NCBI GenBank assembly: GCA_027186245.1
Contig: CP114485.1
Coordinates: 2,852,001 to 2,916,000 of the forward strand
Direction of reading: 5' to 3'
DNA: 64,000 nucleotides
Origin: Coriaria nepalensis
Lineage: Eukaryota > Streptophyta > Magnoliopsida > Cucurbitales > Coriariaceae
Made by a program: the position numbers and the translations under genes. Positions 1-11,853 of the stretch are shown here, in pieces (position 1 is the stretch's first letter; each line of letters starts with the position of its first letter). The notes beneath the pieces were generated by a model, which was not told the DNA's origin, did not search any database, and saw only the letters and a list, made by a program, of their open reading frames with translations.

Positions 1-537
1 CTCAGAGAAAATGGAGTTATCAAAAATACGGGATGATGAAGGAGATGGGAGTAGACATATGGTTGGATAAGTTTCAAGTATGGCCGTCTCAACGAAGGAG
101 AAGCTCGACTATAGCTAAATTTCGGAGCTTCTTTATCGGCTTTAGTTTCTTCGTCGTGAATACAAGGTGTTTGATTCGATGCCGAAGAGAAAGAAGTCGG
201 CTTACGTTTACATACCAGAGGCGACTGTTGTATAAGGCAGCAATCCTGTACACGCCATTACTAATCTGTAACATCTAGTTCTTCTCCATATAAGCAAAGA
301 AAAAAAAATTCGGATTTTTTCCTCTGAACTTTGGCGGGTAGTTTGATTCTGTCATCAGTGATCAGATTTGGCTCTCTTTTATCTTATCACTTTTGAGCCG
401 TTCGATTTTTATACAGAGGAAGGAAGAGTATATAGACTCTTTTTACGACATGTCGTTTACTGACAGCAACGACACTATAATATTCCTCCTTTTTTTGCAC
501 CTAAATCACTTTCTTCAACAATTTTTACCACAATAAT
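1..537. other. Left-edge intergenic DNA and PPR-gene promoter
   Basis: No gene can be supported here. A plus-strand frame from 82 to about 264 reads like protein (it includes REYKVFDSMPKRKKSAYVY) but has several stops and matches no family I recognise, so it may be a decayed coding scrap. The remainder is AT-rich DNA that would hold the promoter and 5' leader of the PPR gene starting at 538. Confidence 0.4.
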
Positions 538-2422
538 ATGCAATCCAATAATCTATATTCCATATCGATTTCACTATCCTCAATCCGGAGCACTCCTATC
601 ATTCCCGTCTTCTTGGTCTGTCCAAGATGTCAAATTAGGTACAGAATTAGCAGCTCTTCAAGAATTCATTCTGGGCAGAGTGTCATCAATACAGTGAAAA
701 ATTCCAGTAAAGTATCATGGAATGATGACAAACACAATGTTAATAAATTCAAGTATGGCTCTAAAGAGAGAGAGGAAATGTCCGCCGAGTCATACAACGC
801 CTCGATCCGGGCTCGTTGCAAAGAAGGCGATGTCAATGGAGCTTTATGTCTTCTAGCTCAAATGGAGGCTTCAGGTTGTTTTCTCCGCTTAACATCTTAC
901 AATCACTTGATTTATGCACTTGGAAATGTGGGTAGAACATTAGAAGCTGATGCTCTGTTTCAAGAAATGATCGGGCTCGGGCTTAGCCCAAAAGTATCAA
1001 CCTGCAATGTTTTGCTCAGAGGGTGTTTGAAGAAAGGCCTCTTAGAACTTGCGTTTAGAGTCTTAAATGTAATGGATGATTTTTCCATTCAAAGAAGCCA
1101 AGAAACATATGAGGTCCTTTTAGACTACTATGTAAGTTCAGGGCGGTTAGAAGATACTTGGTCGGTTATTAATGAGATGAGGCGAAAAGGTTTTGTTTTG
1201 AACTCGTTTATGTATAGTAAGGTTATTGTTTTATACAGAGACAATGGGATGTGGAAGAAAGCAATGGGAATTGTAGAAGAGATAAGAAAAATGGGTGTTT
1301 CGTTAGATAAACATGTTTATAACAGCATTATAGATACGTTTGGGAAATATGGTCAGTTAGCTGATGCATTGGAAGTTTTCGATAAAATGCAGCAAGAAGG
1401 TGTGAGTCCTGATATAATGACATGGAATTGCTTGATTAGGTGGAGTTGTAAGGCAGGGGATCTTGTCAAGGCTCTTGAGCTGTTCATGGAAATGCAGGAA
1501 CAGGGGATGTATCCAGATCCAAAGATTTTCGTTTTGTTGATAAGTCGGTTAGGAGAGCAAGGGAAGTGGGATGTGATAAAGAAGAATTTTGAGAATATGA
1601 AATGTAGAGGGGATAAGAAAAGCAGCATTATTTATGCGATTTTAGTTGATATTTATGGGCAATATGGAAAATTTAAGGGGCCGGAGGAGTGTGTAACGGC
1701 AATAAAATCCGAAGGGTTTCTGCCTTCGGCTAGTATTTTTTGTGTCATCGCAAATGCTTATGCGCAGCAGGTGAAAGACTTATGTTTGTTTTATTTTAAG
1801 CATAATGAGCGGATAATCATCTTTTTAGAAGCTATTAGCTGTGTTTACAACTTTGATTTTTTAACGCAGGGATTATGTGAATATACAGTAAAAGTGCTAC
1901 AGCTCATGGAATCCGAAGGAATCGAACCGAATCTTATAATGCTAAATGTGCTTATTAACGCGTTTGGTATTGCGGGTAGATATCTAGAGGCATTGTCCAT
2001 CTATCAACATATAAGAGAAAGTGTAAGTTGTCTCTTCTCTACGTTTGTATCCGAAGAAATATCATTTTTCAGTAGTGAAAATCGATTGATGTATTGGATG
2101 AGATTATTGTTTTGGTTTTGGTATCTGATCATGCTCCTAGTTCTTTCCTGTTTTCTCGTGCAGGGCATTAGTCCTGATGTTGTTACATATACTACGCTTA
2201 TGAAGGCAGTTATACGGGCAAGGAAGTTTGATAAGGTGCGTCATATCCTTCTAAATAGACATAAGACATGTACACCTTTCTTATACGCGCTAATAAGCAT
2301 AAAGTCATTGGCAGGTGCCAGAAATATATACGCAAATGGAGAGTGAAGGTTGCACACCAGATAGGAAGGCTAGAGAGATGCTCAACTCTGCATTGCTAGC
2401 CCTTGAACAGAATCACGGTTAA
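538..2422 (+). CDS. P-class pentatricopeptide repeat protein, 4 exons
   Basis: P-class PPR proteins bind organelle transcripts one base per repeat and act in their stability, processing or translation. I read exons 538-1770, 1870-2022, 2164-2235 and 2315-2422, giving 521 residues. Every junction is GT..AG and all introns are phase 0. Splicing restores continuous 35-residue repeats of the form VSPDIMTWNCLIRWSCKAGD, and the last exon supplies the C-terminal end EGCTPDRKAREMLNSALLAL. The Ser/Arg-rich first ~50 residues look like an organelle transit peptide. No E or DYW domain follows. Introns 1 and 2 are 99 and 141 nt, multiples of three without stops, so an unspliced reading stays open to a false end at 2346. 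Intron 3 is 79 nt. I cannot assign an ortholog; CRP1-like P-class proteins have similar ends. Confidence 0.88.
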
Positions 2423-2719
2423 ATAGTAGTACTAGTAGAAGAGATAGAGAGAGAGAGATTAGAAAGATCATTCATAGCATATAACGCCAATGCATCCGTG
2501 CACCAAAGCCAAACACAAAACCAAACATACATAGTGACAGGATATTAAAGCAGAGGATATTTAAGCTGTTCTACTAAGCTAACATGTCAGGAAACACCCC
2601 AATACGACACACATTCACTTTATTTATTTATATATTAAGCGGCTTCCTTTCAATCGTCCACCGGTCTATATAGTATTTCTATTAAGGGTGGACGATTTTC
2701 GACTTATATTAGCAGGTTG

Positions 2720-5036
2720 TTAGTTATGGTGGTGAGGCTTCTCCAAGTCCTCCAGACCTGTGGGACGGAACCAAGCCTGTTGCTCCAAAACCGAACCCTG
2801 TCCGCCACCATCAGCTGTGCGGACTCCGGCTGCACTACTATGATCCTTGGGTGGCCCGAATACCCCAGTTTGTGGATGTGGGGCCCAGTATTCTTCAGAA
2901 AGAGGCTGGATCACATGGTCCGGCACCACAGTTGGGTGGACTTCCTCCTCCGGGTTCTTGTCGTACACTGCTGTGTGAACAGCTCTCCTGTTTGCAGTTA
3001 AATTTGTTATTAAAAAAGAATATCTTGTTGCTTGATATGATCGACACACAAGTAGAAAAAAAAAACCAACAAACAGCGATACTATCGTCTAGTTATAATG
3101 CAAGCTAGTCACTCTTCTTCAATTCCAATACGACCAGTGTTCAATTCCGTGTAGAATTCCCCACCCCGAGTCGCACGATGTCTCACGCCAAAAACACTAC
3201 TTATTTAAGTAATAAAAAAACATGGATAAGACAATGATGGAAGTTAAAGATGTTCTATGATCCTATCCAACCACAGTTCCTTTAAATATAAATATAATGT
3301 AAAGAGTGTTGTCATGCACTTAAAAATATATTTATATCAAAGCGAGTAATTAGTGCAGTACAAGAGCATTGAGTCATGCCCTTTCTATTAGAAGAAACCA
3401 AACAAGGTAGTATTTACTGTTTAAGAAATAAAGAACAGCAACGAGCATCAAATCATGCTTACTAGTTCTAATCCCACCTCTAATTTCGGATAAATACCCT
3501 TTCCAATATTTCCTATAGAAAATCATTAGCATGTTACTTTTAACATAGTTCAAGGATACACTTCACTGAAGAAGTTGACTTACAAATGTCTAATATAATC
3601 CTTAAAAGGACGAGACTTTGTTCGGGTCGGTGCCTTATTGCAAATCCCAATTCCCATGTGAAAGCATAGGGGATCGAGTGAGTAATTAATTCTCTCACCC
3701 ATCAAATATGACATTAAAAGAAAAAGGGGAATCAAGGGAATTGATTAGTCAATTCACGACAAAGACTTGCAACCGACGCAACAACAATCATATTGCAGTG
3801 CCCCATCACCTAATTGATTTTGAATGATTAAACATAAGGGACCCGATGCCGGTAAAGAACTCTCACGTAGCTGTGATATTTTGTGGTTTCACTGACGGTT
3901 TGATGCCATGTGGTGACATAGGCAAGGTCAGTCCGAATCTTGGTCAACTACATTGAATTGTTGGTGGTGGTCTTTAGATCCATGATCTATGTCATCTATC
4001 TACCCAGGTTCACTTGCTTTAGGTACTGTATTATTTTAGGAAGTAAATAGCTACGAAAATTTTTTTTAAATCAAAAGGAGTTTTTAGATAATCCTAATTT
4101 GAACACAGTTCAAAGTATAATATTAGGAGATTAAGAAAGCGACTAATATGCAAAATTAATCAATATAAGATTTCGTGTAGTTGTCTTGATCTACCAATAC
4201 AACTCGACTAAGAAATTCTAACCGCTAGCCTTGTTTTTATCGTCGAAATGGATAGATAGCCTTCAGTCCGGAAAGGCAGAGGCCATGGTAGGAACGGCGA
4301 AAAAGTTAGAAAGTGATAGGGACGAGAAATTACAGGAGTACCCCTACTGAACCACACTACACGGGGCCACGTCGGCTTGTCTTTATCCTTACCCACTGTA
4401 AGATTACACTACGGGATGTACGACCATATCAGGAATATAAACAATTAAGATATTTACCAGAGTAGAAAAAAAAATGGCGATATGAATCCGCCTTGTGAAG
4501 CACATGAGCTCTCAAATCTTCTGAAAATTATAAAAGAAGCAGAGAAATCCATAGATTAAAGAAGGTGACTCCGATTAGAAGCTTCGCGAGGCATCGATTC
4601 TATCACTCTCTATCTCTCCTCTTATTTCTGTTCTCTTTTCCTTGAAGAAATTTAGCCTTACAGAAGGCAACCGTAGAAACAACCTTCTATAAACTCACGT
4701 CAAATAAAGAAAGAAGTCTAAACACTCAATAATCAGCACAAATTAAAGCATCAGAAACTCAAGAGACGCGAACAATCAAGTAGAACAACCAGAAAATCAA
4801 TCAGTTGGAGAAAACTCCAACAGTCACAAAGCATTCGCAGAGAAACATTTCCGGCACGATCATTAAACTGAAAAAGAAGATGAGAAAGGAGAGAAAACGT
4901 ACCTGAAGGTCAGAGCAGAGACAGGAGAGAGAAAAGAAAGACAAGGTGGCGGATCACGTGTCCAGATCTTGTCAACAACTCGCTTTCCCAAGCTAGCAGC
5001 AATTCCTCCTGCGCTCCTGGAATTGGCGGCGGCCAT
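2720..5036 (-). CDS. Late embryogenesis abundant protein, At5g17165-like, 2 exons
   Basis: This is a small stress- or seed-associated LEA-like protein of unknown biochemical role. Exons are 4903-5036 and 2720-2987 on the minus strand, joined in phase 2, giving 133 residues. The first exon encodes a Ser/Ala/Arg-rich leader with SLGKRVVDKIW, typical of organelle targeting in this family. The second carries the family core RRAVHTAVYDKN, then DVIQP-like VPDHVIQPLSEEYWAPHPQT, a GVFGP stretch, and an end in SLEDLEKPHH-like GLEDLEKPHHHN. The intron (2988-4902) is 1.9 kb, unusually long for so small a gene, and I see no other gene in it. The start at 5036 is the first ATG after a GA-rich leader and gives the family N-terminus. 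The gene converges on the upstream PPR gene with about 300 nt between stop codons. Confidence 0.87.
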
Positions 5037-7510
5037 ACAAAACTCAGAGAAGGAAAGAAAGAAAGAAAGAAAGAAGAAGAAGAAGCCGGTTGTAAGAGAT
5101 AATCAGTTTCAAATCTCCGTTTTATAGAGAGCCGTACGGTGTGATATCTATCAGCAAAATCCCACGCAATAACAGTGGGTAGGTCACATGCTCCCCCGGC
5201 CCTAACCTACCCCCCTCGTACGTACGTAGTTTTCTTTCTGTATTTTATATATTCTACACCCTTTTCACGTCGCCGTTATTTAACGGTATCCATTATTATT
5301 TTTTATTTTATATTTTATAAACACAGTTGGAACGTGATCGATTAGCATTGCAGATGAATGAATGAATAATGAGTAATTATATGCTGTTCCTGTCTTGTCT
5401 GTTCAACTCCCACGCCTTCAATTATATGTTTTTTCTTTAATGTGGAGTTTCGAATCTTCGAATATTCCATTTTGAGTTTACCAATTTAATATTACAAATT
5501 AAGAAAGTTAATTTTAATTTATTTTTCTTAAGTGAAATTAATTTATTTTTATAAAAATATATTTTTAAATATTTGATTTAAAAATTAGAAAAAATATCAA
5601 AATATTTTATGCGCAATTATAAATATATTTTTATTTTAAAAAATCAATAAATATATATTATGTAATATTCTTTGAAGACGGCATCCCCCCCCCCATCGCA
5701 TCGTTTGAGGAGACAAGCTAGTTTCAACTTAACATCCATTTCCATGCCGCCTCTTTCTTAATGTATTTTGGTTACGCCATGATATTAACTTCTTTTTTTT
5801 TTTTTTTTTTTCTTTCCTTTACTAAAAGAGAAAAGAACAACCTTAGTAAGACCGGGAAATCTTATTGGGCGGCATGAGATGGATAAGTGTTTAAAATTTT
5901 GAACTCATGTCGGATATGGATATACTGTCGTGAATAAAAATTCAAATAAACCTTAAATTTAATTTTAATATATTCAATTCAACTTAACAAATATTAAATT
6001 AATGTAATATTTATTTATACTTATATAATATATCAATTACAAGATATGAATAATTATTTACATGTTCTAGATTTCTCAATTCCCAAACACCTTTTCTAGA
6101 TCCGTCGTGAAGGGCATTTTCTCGTGTCTTGTTTTCTTTTCTTCTCTTCTGTGTTGGTACACGTAAGAAAGTTAAGATCTGTGTACACGTGGGACGTATT
6201 ATTAAGTCAAGTCAAATGATAACGTTAAGCCATCTCAACCTAATTAACAAGTATAAAACATATATATTGTTTTATAATAATCTTTTATTTATATTTTTGA
6301 CCATTTCTTTTGAACTTTGACCGAAGAAAATCAAAGGTTGCAGGCTACTTATTGATTAAGTAGACCATATAAATTTGTAGTTTCTTGTGAAAATTTTCAA
6401 TTCTCGTCTTCCATTTGATCAACGAGGCCCAACAGGTCGATTGCATGAGTACTTTAGACCTAACTGGGTTTGTATTAAAAAATACTCAACCATAGAGGCC
6501 CAATAAATTGTCAGGCCCAATGATCCAGCCCAAGGACCGACGAAAGTGGGTAATCAACAAAAAGATAACCCAAATCCAGTATTGTAGAAGCATACACGTC
6601 ACGGAAACAAGACGGAGGAGTGGATTCCTACTACTAATTACTAAACAACAACTAATTCTCGTCGAGTCATAGAAACAGTATATGTACAGCTGAAGGAGGA
6701 GGGGAAGTGCTTCACGATCTGAAAAGAAAAAACACGACCATACTCGATTTCGTCTTCGTCGTATGTTGTTTATTTCCTGTTTCCTGTTCCCTCCATTTAT
6801 TCTCGCTGCGATGTTCGCTCTTTCCTAGTTTTTGAATCGAGCTGCCTGCTCGGTCTTTTTTATTTTTATCTTGTTTTTTGCTTGTTGGATTTCGCTTCGG
6901 TTTGCAATTCAACAGTTCGTTTCTTAATATCTTGAATTTCTTAAGGCGTGATTGCTATTATATGATGGATGTCTGAAATATGGGTTGGTTCTTGCTTTTG
7001 CTTAATGGGTTGTTTAGGGCGTGATTTTAGCTCATTAAGGTTTAAGCAGTAAATGTTTTTTTCGTTCAATTGATGTGATCTGAATTATCAGTCTGAATCC
7101 TGCTCTTGTTCTCAAGCTCATGACTAGATTGTTTCCTGAAGATATCATTTTGGGTTGCGATTCATAGATGCACGGTTGCGATTCATAGTCTTGGTTAAGG
7201 TTTCATTGAACATTTCACTTTCTGAATCGTTCAAAAGCATTATAACCGATTCTTCGTAAGCATTGTTCTGTTTATGTTCGACTGTGGATATTCTGTTTGC
7301 TCTTCTAGTTGAAATAATTTCCTTCTAAGGAAAAGCACTACATCTTGATATGAAAGAGTAGTTGGGGAGACTTATACAATCATTCATTTTTATGGGTATT
7401 TTCTGTACTTCTTTACTTTGCTCGATTTGATCAGAATAACTTACACAGGTATGTCTTTTCCACTTTATTCTCTGAATGGGACTATTTTCCTTGCCAGGTT
7501 GATTGCTGCA
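5037..7510. other. Intergenic: divergent promoters of the LEA and ABCF4 genes
   Basis: There is no supportable coding gene. Next to the LEA start is a GA-rich leader with (GAAA)n/(GAA)n repeats (about 5050-5090). Then comes AT-rich DNA with a 9-base C run near 5686 and a 21-base T run near 5791. The ABCF4 side has three GGCCCAA boxes (6426-6520). The leader probably starts around 6700 and contains an intron, because a clear acceptor (TTGCCAG) at 7498 lies 12 nt before the ABCF4 start codon. The donor was not fixed. Confidence 0.5.
6426..6520 (+). promoter_or_regulatory. Cluster of three site II (GGCCCAA) boxes
   Basis: Exact GGCCCAA occurs at 6426-6432, 6497-6503 and 6514-6520, about 200-300 nt upstream of the likely ABCF4 transcription start. 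Site II (TGGGCY) boxes are known TCP-bound elements of plant translation and growth genes, which fits an ABCF4 promoter. Their function here is inferred. Confidence 0.55.
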
Positions 7511-9682
7511 ATGGGAAGGAAGAAAACAGATGAAGGCCCTGCACCCGCTAAAGGCAAAGCAAGCAGTAAAGATGTTCCCAAAGATGGGAAGGAGAAGAAG
7601 CTTTCCGTCTCGGAAATGCTTGCCAGCATGGATAAGAAACCTGATAAATCTAAGAAGACTTCTGCATCCTCTTCAAGTACTACATCTAAGCCTCGAGCAA
7701 AAGCTGCGCCAAAAGTCACATCTTATGCCGACATTGACCTCCCTCCCTCTGATGACGAGGATGAACTTTCTGCATCCGAAGAAGAGCAACAGGAGTTGCA
7801 GAAAAGACGGCAAGAAAAGCTCGACTTGAAGCCACTTGGCGGTTCAATAACTGACAAAGAGGTGAAGAAAAGAGAAAAGAAAGATTTGCTTGCTGCACAT
7901 GTCGCTGAGCTGGCAAAACAGGACGCTTTAAAAGAAGACCATGATGCCTTTACCGTGGTTATTGGAAGCCGAGCTTCAGTTCTTGATGGTGAAAATGAAG
8001 GTGATGCCAACGTCAAAGATATAACGATAGAGAATTTCTCTGTTTCAGCTAGGGGTAAAGAGCTCCTAAAAAATGCATCGGTGAAAATATCTCATGGGAA
8101 GAGGTATGGTTTAGTGGGGCCCAATGGAATGGGGAAATCTACGTTATTAAAGCTTCTTGCTTGGAGAAAGATCCCCGTTCCTAAGAATATCGACGTGCTT
8201 TTGGTGGAACAAGAAGTGGTGGGTGATGATAGAAGTGCTATTCAAGCAGTTATTTCGGCTAATGAAGAGCTGGTCAAGCTTAGAGAAGAAGTTGCCGCTC
8301 TGCAGAGTTCTGCTGGGGAAGAAGAAGAGGATGATAATGATTCTGGAGAGAAGCTAGCTGAATTATATGAACAGCTTCAGATCTTGGGGTCTGATGCAGC
8401 TGAAGCCCAAGCATCAAAAATTCTTGCTGGTTTGGGCTTTACAAAGGACATGCAGGGCCGACCAACCCGATCTTTTAGTGGTGGATGGAGGATGAGGATT
8501 TCATTGGCTAGGGCACTTTTTGTACAGCCTACTCTCTTACTATTGGATGAACCCACTAACCATCTTGACCTTAGGGCCGTTCTTTGGTTGGAGGAGTACC
8601 TATGCAGGTGGAAGAAGACCCTTGTTGTCGTCTCACATGACAGGGATTTCCTCAACACTGTATGTACTGAAATAATCCATCTCCATGATCTGAAGCTCCA
8701 CTTCTACCGAGGAAACTTTGATGATTTCGAAAGTGGGTATGACCAGCGTCGTAAAGAGATGAATAAGAAATTCGAAATTTACGATAAGCAGGTGAAAGCT
8801 GCTAAGAGATCAGGTAACAGGGCTCAACAGGAGAAAGTGAAGGATCGAGCCAAGTTTGCTGCTAAAGAAGCTTCAAAGAGTAAGGCTAAGAATAAGGTCG
8901 ATGAAGATGAGCCTATTCCAGAGGCTCCTAAGAAATGGAGAGACTATAGTGTGTCGTTCCACTTTCCGGAACCTACTGAGCTGACCCCACCACTCTTGCA
9001 GTTAATTGAAGTCAGCTTTACTTATCCAAGCCGGCAAGATTTCAGACTCTCTGATGTAGATGTTGGTATTGATATGGGGACCCGTGTCGCCATTGTGGGA
9101 CCCAACGGAGCCGGAAAGTCAACTCTCCTAAACCTCCTAGCTGGAGATTTGATTCCAACAGATGGTGAAGTTAGGCGGAGTCAGAAGTTGAGGATTGGGC
9201 GATATTCACAACATTTTGTGGACCTTTTGACTATGGAGGAAACACCTGTTCAGTATCTTCTCCGGCTTCATCCGGAACAAGAAGGGCTTAGCAAGCAAGA
9301 GGCTGTTAGGGGCAAATTGGGGAAATTCGGGCTGCCTAGCCATAATCATCTTACCCCTATCGCAAAATTATCCGGTGGGCAGAAATCTAGAGTTGTCTTC
9401 ACCTCAATTTCCATGTCCAATCCACATATTTTACTTTTAGATGAGCCGACAAACCATTTGGATATGCAGAGTATTGATGCTTTGGCAGATGCTCTTGACG
9501 AGTTTACAGGTGGGGTTGTTTTAGTCAGTCATGATTCGAGGCTGATATCACGGGTTTGTGAGGATGAAGAGAAGAGCGAGATTTGGGTGGTGGAAGACGG
9601 AACTGTGAGGAATTTTCCGGGTACTTTTGAGGAGTATAAGGATGAACTGCAAAGAGAGATTAAAGCTGAGGTTGATGATTGA
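7511..9682 (+). CDS. ABCF4: ABC transporter F family member 4 (GCN4-type twin ATPase)
   Basis: ABCF proteins have two ATPase domains and no membrane domain. They act on ribosomes and translation; Arabidopsis ABCF4/GCN4 is linked to translational control and stomatal immunity. The intronless coding region gives 723 residues, the same length as Arabidopsis ABCF4. Residues 1-130 are Lys/Glu-rich and low complexity. ABC1 has Walker A GPNGMGKST (~203), signature FSGGWRMRISLARAL and Walker B LLLLDEPTNHLD (~341). A charged linker follows. ABC2 has GPNGAGKST (~529), LSGGQKSRV (~619) and ILLLDEPTNHLD (~640). I chose MGRKK at 7511 because an acceptor lies 12 nt upstream and the earlier in-frame ATGs would be in the leader intron. 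Both ATPase sites look intact. Confidence 0.95.
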   Translation: MGRKKTDEGPAPAKGKASSKDVPKDGKEKKLSVSEMLASMDKKPDKSKKTSASSSSTTSKPRAKAAPKVTSYADIDLPPSDDEDELSASEEEQQELQKRRQEKLDLKPLGGSITDKEVKKREKKDLLAAHVAELAKQDALKEDHDAFTVVIGSRASVLDGENEGDANVKDITIENFSVSARGKELLKNASVKISHGKRYGLVGPNGMGKSTLLKLLAWRKIPVPKNIDVLLVEQEVVGDDRSAIQAVISANEELVKLREEVAALQSSAGEEEEDDNDSGEKLAELYEQLQILGSDAAEAQASKILAGLGFTKDMQGRPTRSFSGGWRMRISLARALFVQPTLLLLDEPTNHLDLRAVLWLEEYLCRWKKTLVVVSHDRDFLNTVCTEIIHLHDLKLHFYRGNFDDFESGYDQRRKEMNKKFEIYDKQVKAAKRSGNRAQQEKVKDRAKFAAKEASKSKAKNKVDEDEPIPEAPKKWRDYSVSFHFPEPTELTPPLLQLIEVSFTYPSRQDFRLSDVDVGIDMGTRVAIVGPNGAGKSTLLNLLAGDLIPTDGEVRRSQKLRIGRYSQHFVDLLTMEETPVQYLLRLHPEQEGLSKQEAVRGKLGKFGLPSHNHLTPIAKLSGGQKSRVVFTSISMSNPHILLLDEPTNHLDMQSIDALADALDEFTGGVVLVSHDSRLISRVCEDEEKSEIWVVEDGTVRNFPGTFEEYKDELQREIKAEVDD

Positions 9683-11085
9683 TTCAGGAATTTAAAATAG
9701 GTGTCTTCGTCATTCACTACTTTTTTTGTGTCTGTTTGGTCTTGTTACAAATCTCGAGTCTTATAACGTTTTTTATCCGGAATTTGAAGATGTACTATTA
9801 GAAGCCTGTTAATTAGTTCCCCTTTTTCTATCACTACAGAGCACAGTTTTATTTCTGGACTTGAAAATATTGTTCTTATAAATTGTTATCAGAATCCTCT
9901 ACCATTGCTGGTTTAAGGAAATGAATGCAGGTTGAGTTTCAATTTTTCCTTGAACTTTTTATTTTTTTCCACTTAATATTGTGCTGTCTATATATATATA
10001 TACCAATCCTACGCTACATATATATAATACATGCCTGTTCAGAGGGGAAAAAAAAAAGGGGAATTCAGAGATGAAGGAAGTTGTGGGTGCGAAAGCGTAT
10101 CAGTATGTTACAGCCAAATAACAGCACCGTAATCCTTGATGATCATTCTTTCATGCACTTACTCAAGTATCATCTCTCTCTTCTCTAGCTTCTCTATTTT
10201 TTCATAACAGATCGGTTTTAATAAGTTCTAAATGTTAATTTGATCTTCATCTTTCTAAGAATTCCTCTACGATAAAAGGAGTAGAAAGAAAACCTGCCTG
10301 TTACAAAATGTGCAAGAAATAATATTAATGACTATCCTTTTGATCTTATTACTCTTGGGATTCGGTTCAGACCGTATAGGTCCGAATCAATTCGGATTCA
10401 CGATTGGTATTGAATAAAAAGGAATCACAACTATTATCTTTTTAGCACATCATCTAATCATTTTGCAACAATGTAGTGGATAAACAAGTTATTTAACTTC
10501 ATATAATAAATAAATACATCAAAAAATTAACGATTGTAATTAATTTTTTTTCCAATCTGAACCGTGAATCTGGAACAAAATCCAAATCCTCACTCTAGTA
10601 CCTTCCAGTTGTTTCAAAGAGGGAAGAAAGGACCCCCAGCAAAACCAAGAAAAGAAGCATCAGCAGAAACATGGGCATCATCGCCAGATGATTAACATGG
10701 GCACACTGTTTAATCTGTTTAGACAGACATACTGTTTAATATGAGAAATACTGATGTATACCTTCAATTGCTCTTCTAAAGCACTTATTCTAAGTACTAT
10801 GCGTCCATGTAGAGTAATTGTCTCTTCAATTGTTCAAGGTCCGGATCTCATGTTCTATAAATGGACAAGAAAATGCCTCTAAAGAGGTAACATTCAAAAT
10901 GTCCATTTCATTCAGGTAAACACAAGTAAAGTTAGACATGAAATTATTCCAATGACAAATCTCTTCCAAATAAAAGAGTGTACAGTGACAAAGCCAAACA
11001 TACATACATATATATGCATGTAAAAGAATTCACATTTTTTCCTTCCTGCTTACGACTTAAACATACATTTTTGGCAATTGCTGGA
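9683..11085. other. Intergenic between convergent ABCF4 and BOLA4 genes
   Basis: This holds the two 3' regions and AT-rich spacer with a short (TA)n run near 9995. I see no coding frame, RNA gene or recognisable mobile element. Confidence 0.5.
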
Positions 11086-11853
11086 TTACTTCCCGATTGC
11101 AGCTTCCTCGGGAGTTTTAGTCGTCATGGAGTCCACAGCATGGACAGTGTTCTGAAGCTCCTCCCAAATGGCCTTATACACCATCCTTTGCCTACTTACT
11201 GCTGATTGCCCCTCAAATGCAGTGGAGATAACATCAATGCTGCAAAAGAATATATACTAGCGTTCAAAGAAAAATCATTTCAAGTTGTAATCAGATTGAA
11301 ACAGTAGGTAAGACTATCACGTGGTTCTCTCACCTAACATGTCGACCATCGCCGTAAGCATCTTTCACAGAAACTGATTCTGCGTTTAGTTGTTCCTTAA
11401 TCTGTAAGCATAAATTTCATGGCAGTTTGATTCATGAAACACCTCAAGTTCAGAACTTCGAAATTCAAAAAGCATACAACTTTTAGCAATATTTTTACAC
11501 ATATTATGAAGGAAGAAGAAGAAGAAGAGGAATTTGACCTTGTTCTGCATAGACTGGATAAGGGGGGAATCGATGGAGCCAGCATCATTGACTTGAGTGG
11601 CTCTAATACCTCCTGTACTCGAGTTCCGGCTGAGAATCCCTCTCGGAAATCTTCCTCCATTAGTATTGATACTATGGAATATCACGGCAGAGGTTGCGGC
11701 GGCGGAGGTTACGAGTCGTCTTCTTCGATTTACAAGGAGGAGAGTCTGGTTGGAGAGCATTAACAAGGGTTTGAGAGGCTCAACTAAACGAGGAAGAACA
11801 TCACGTACCACAGAAACACAAGGACTCTTCATCATCATCACCGTCTTAGCCAT
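11086..11853 (-). CDS. BOLA4: BolA-like protein 4, plastid/mitochondrial, 3 exons
   Basis: BolA4 pairs with monothiol CGFS glutaredoxins around a shared Fe-S cluster and supports Fe-S and redox maintenance in plastids and mitochondria. Exons are 11539-11853, 11334-11401 and 11086-11239 (minus), together 178 residues; Arabidopsis BOLA4 is about this size. Residues 1-90 form an Arg/Ser-rich dual-targeting leader. The BolA domain starts at [13 protein letters not shown] and continues across the first junction into [20 protein letters not shown]. It then runs through GRHVSIDVIS, the helix [14 protein letters not shown] and [12 protein letters not shown]. The start codon is the ATG of MAKTV. Two introns sit inside the BolA domain and both have GT..AG ends. 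Confidence 0.93.

Noticed and set aside
33..278. 81-codon plus-strand frame at the left edge
   Set aside because: No family match, basic and low complexity. A neighbouring frame looks more protein-like but contains stops.
2717..3108. Plus-strand frames over 2717-3108
   Set aside because: They are shadows of the LEA terminal exon on the other strand, which has a family match and a phase-correct splice partner.
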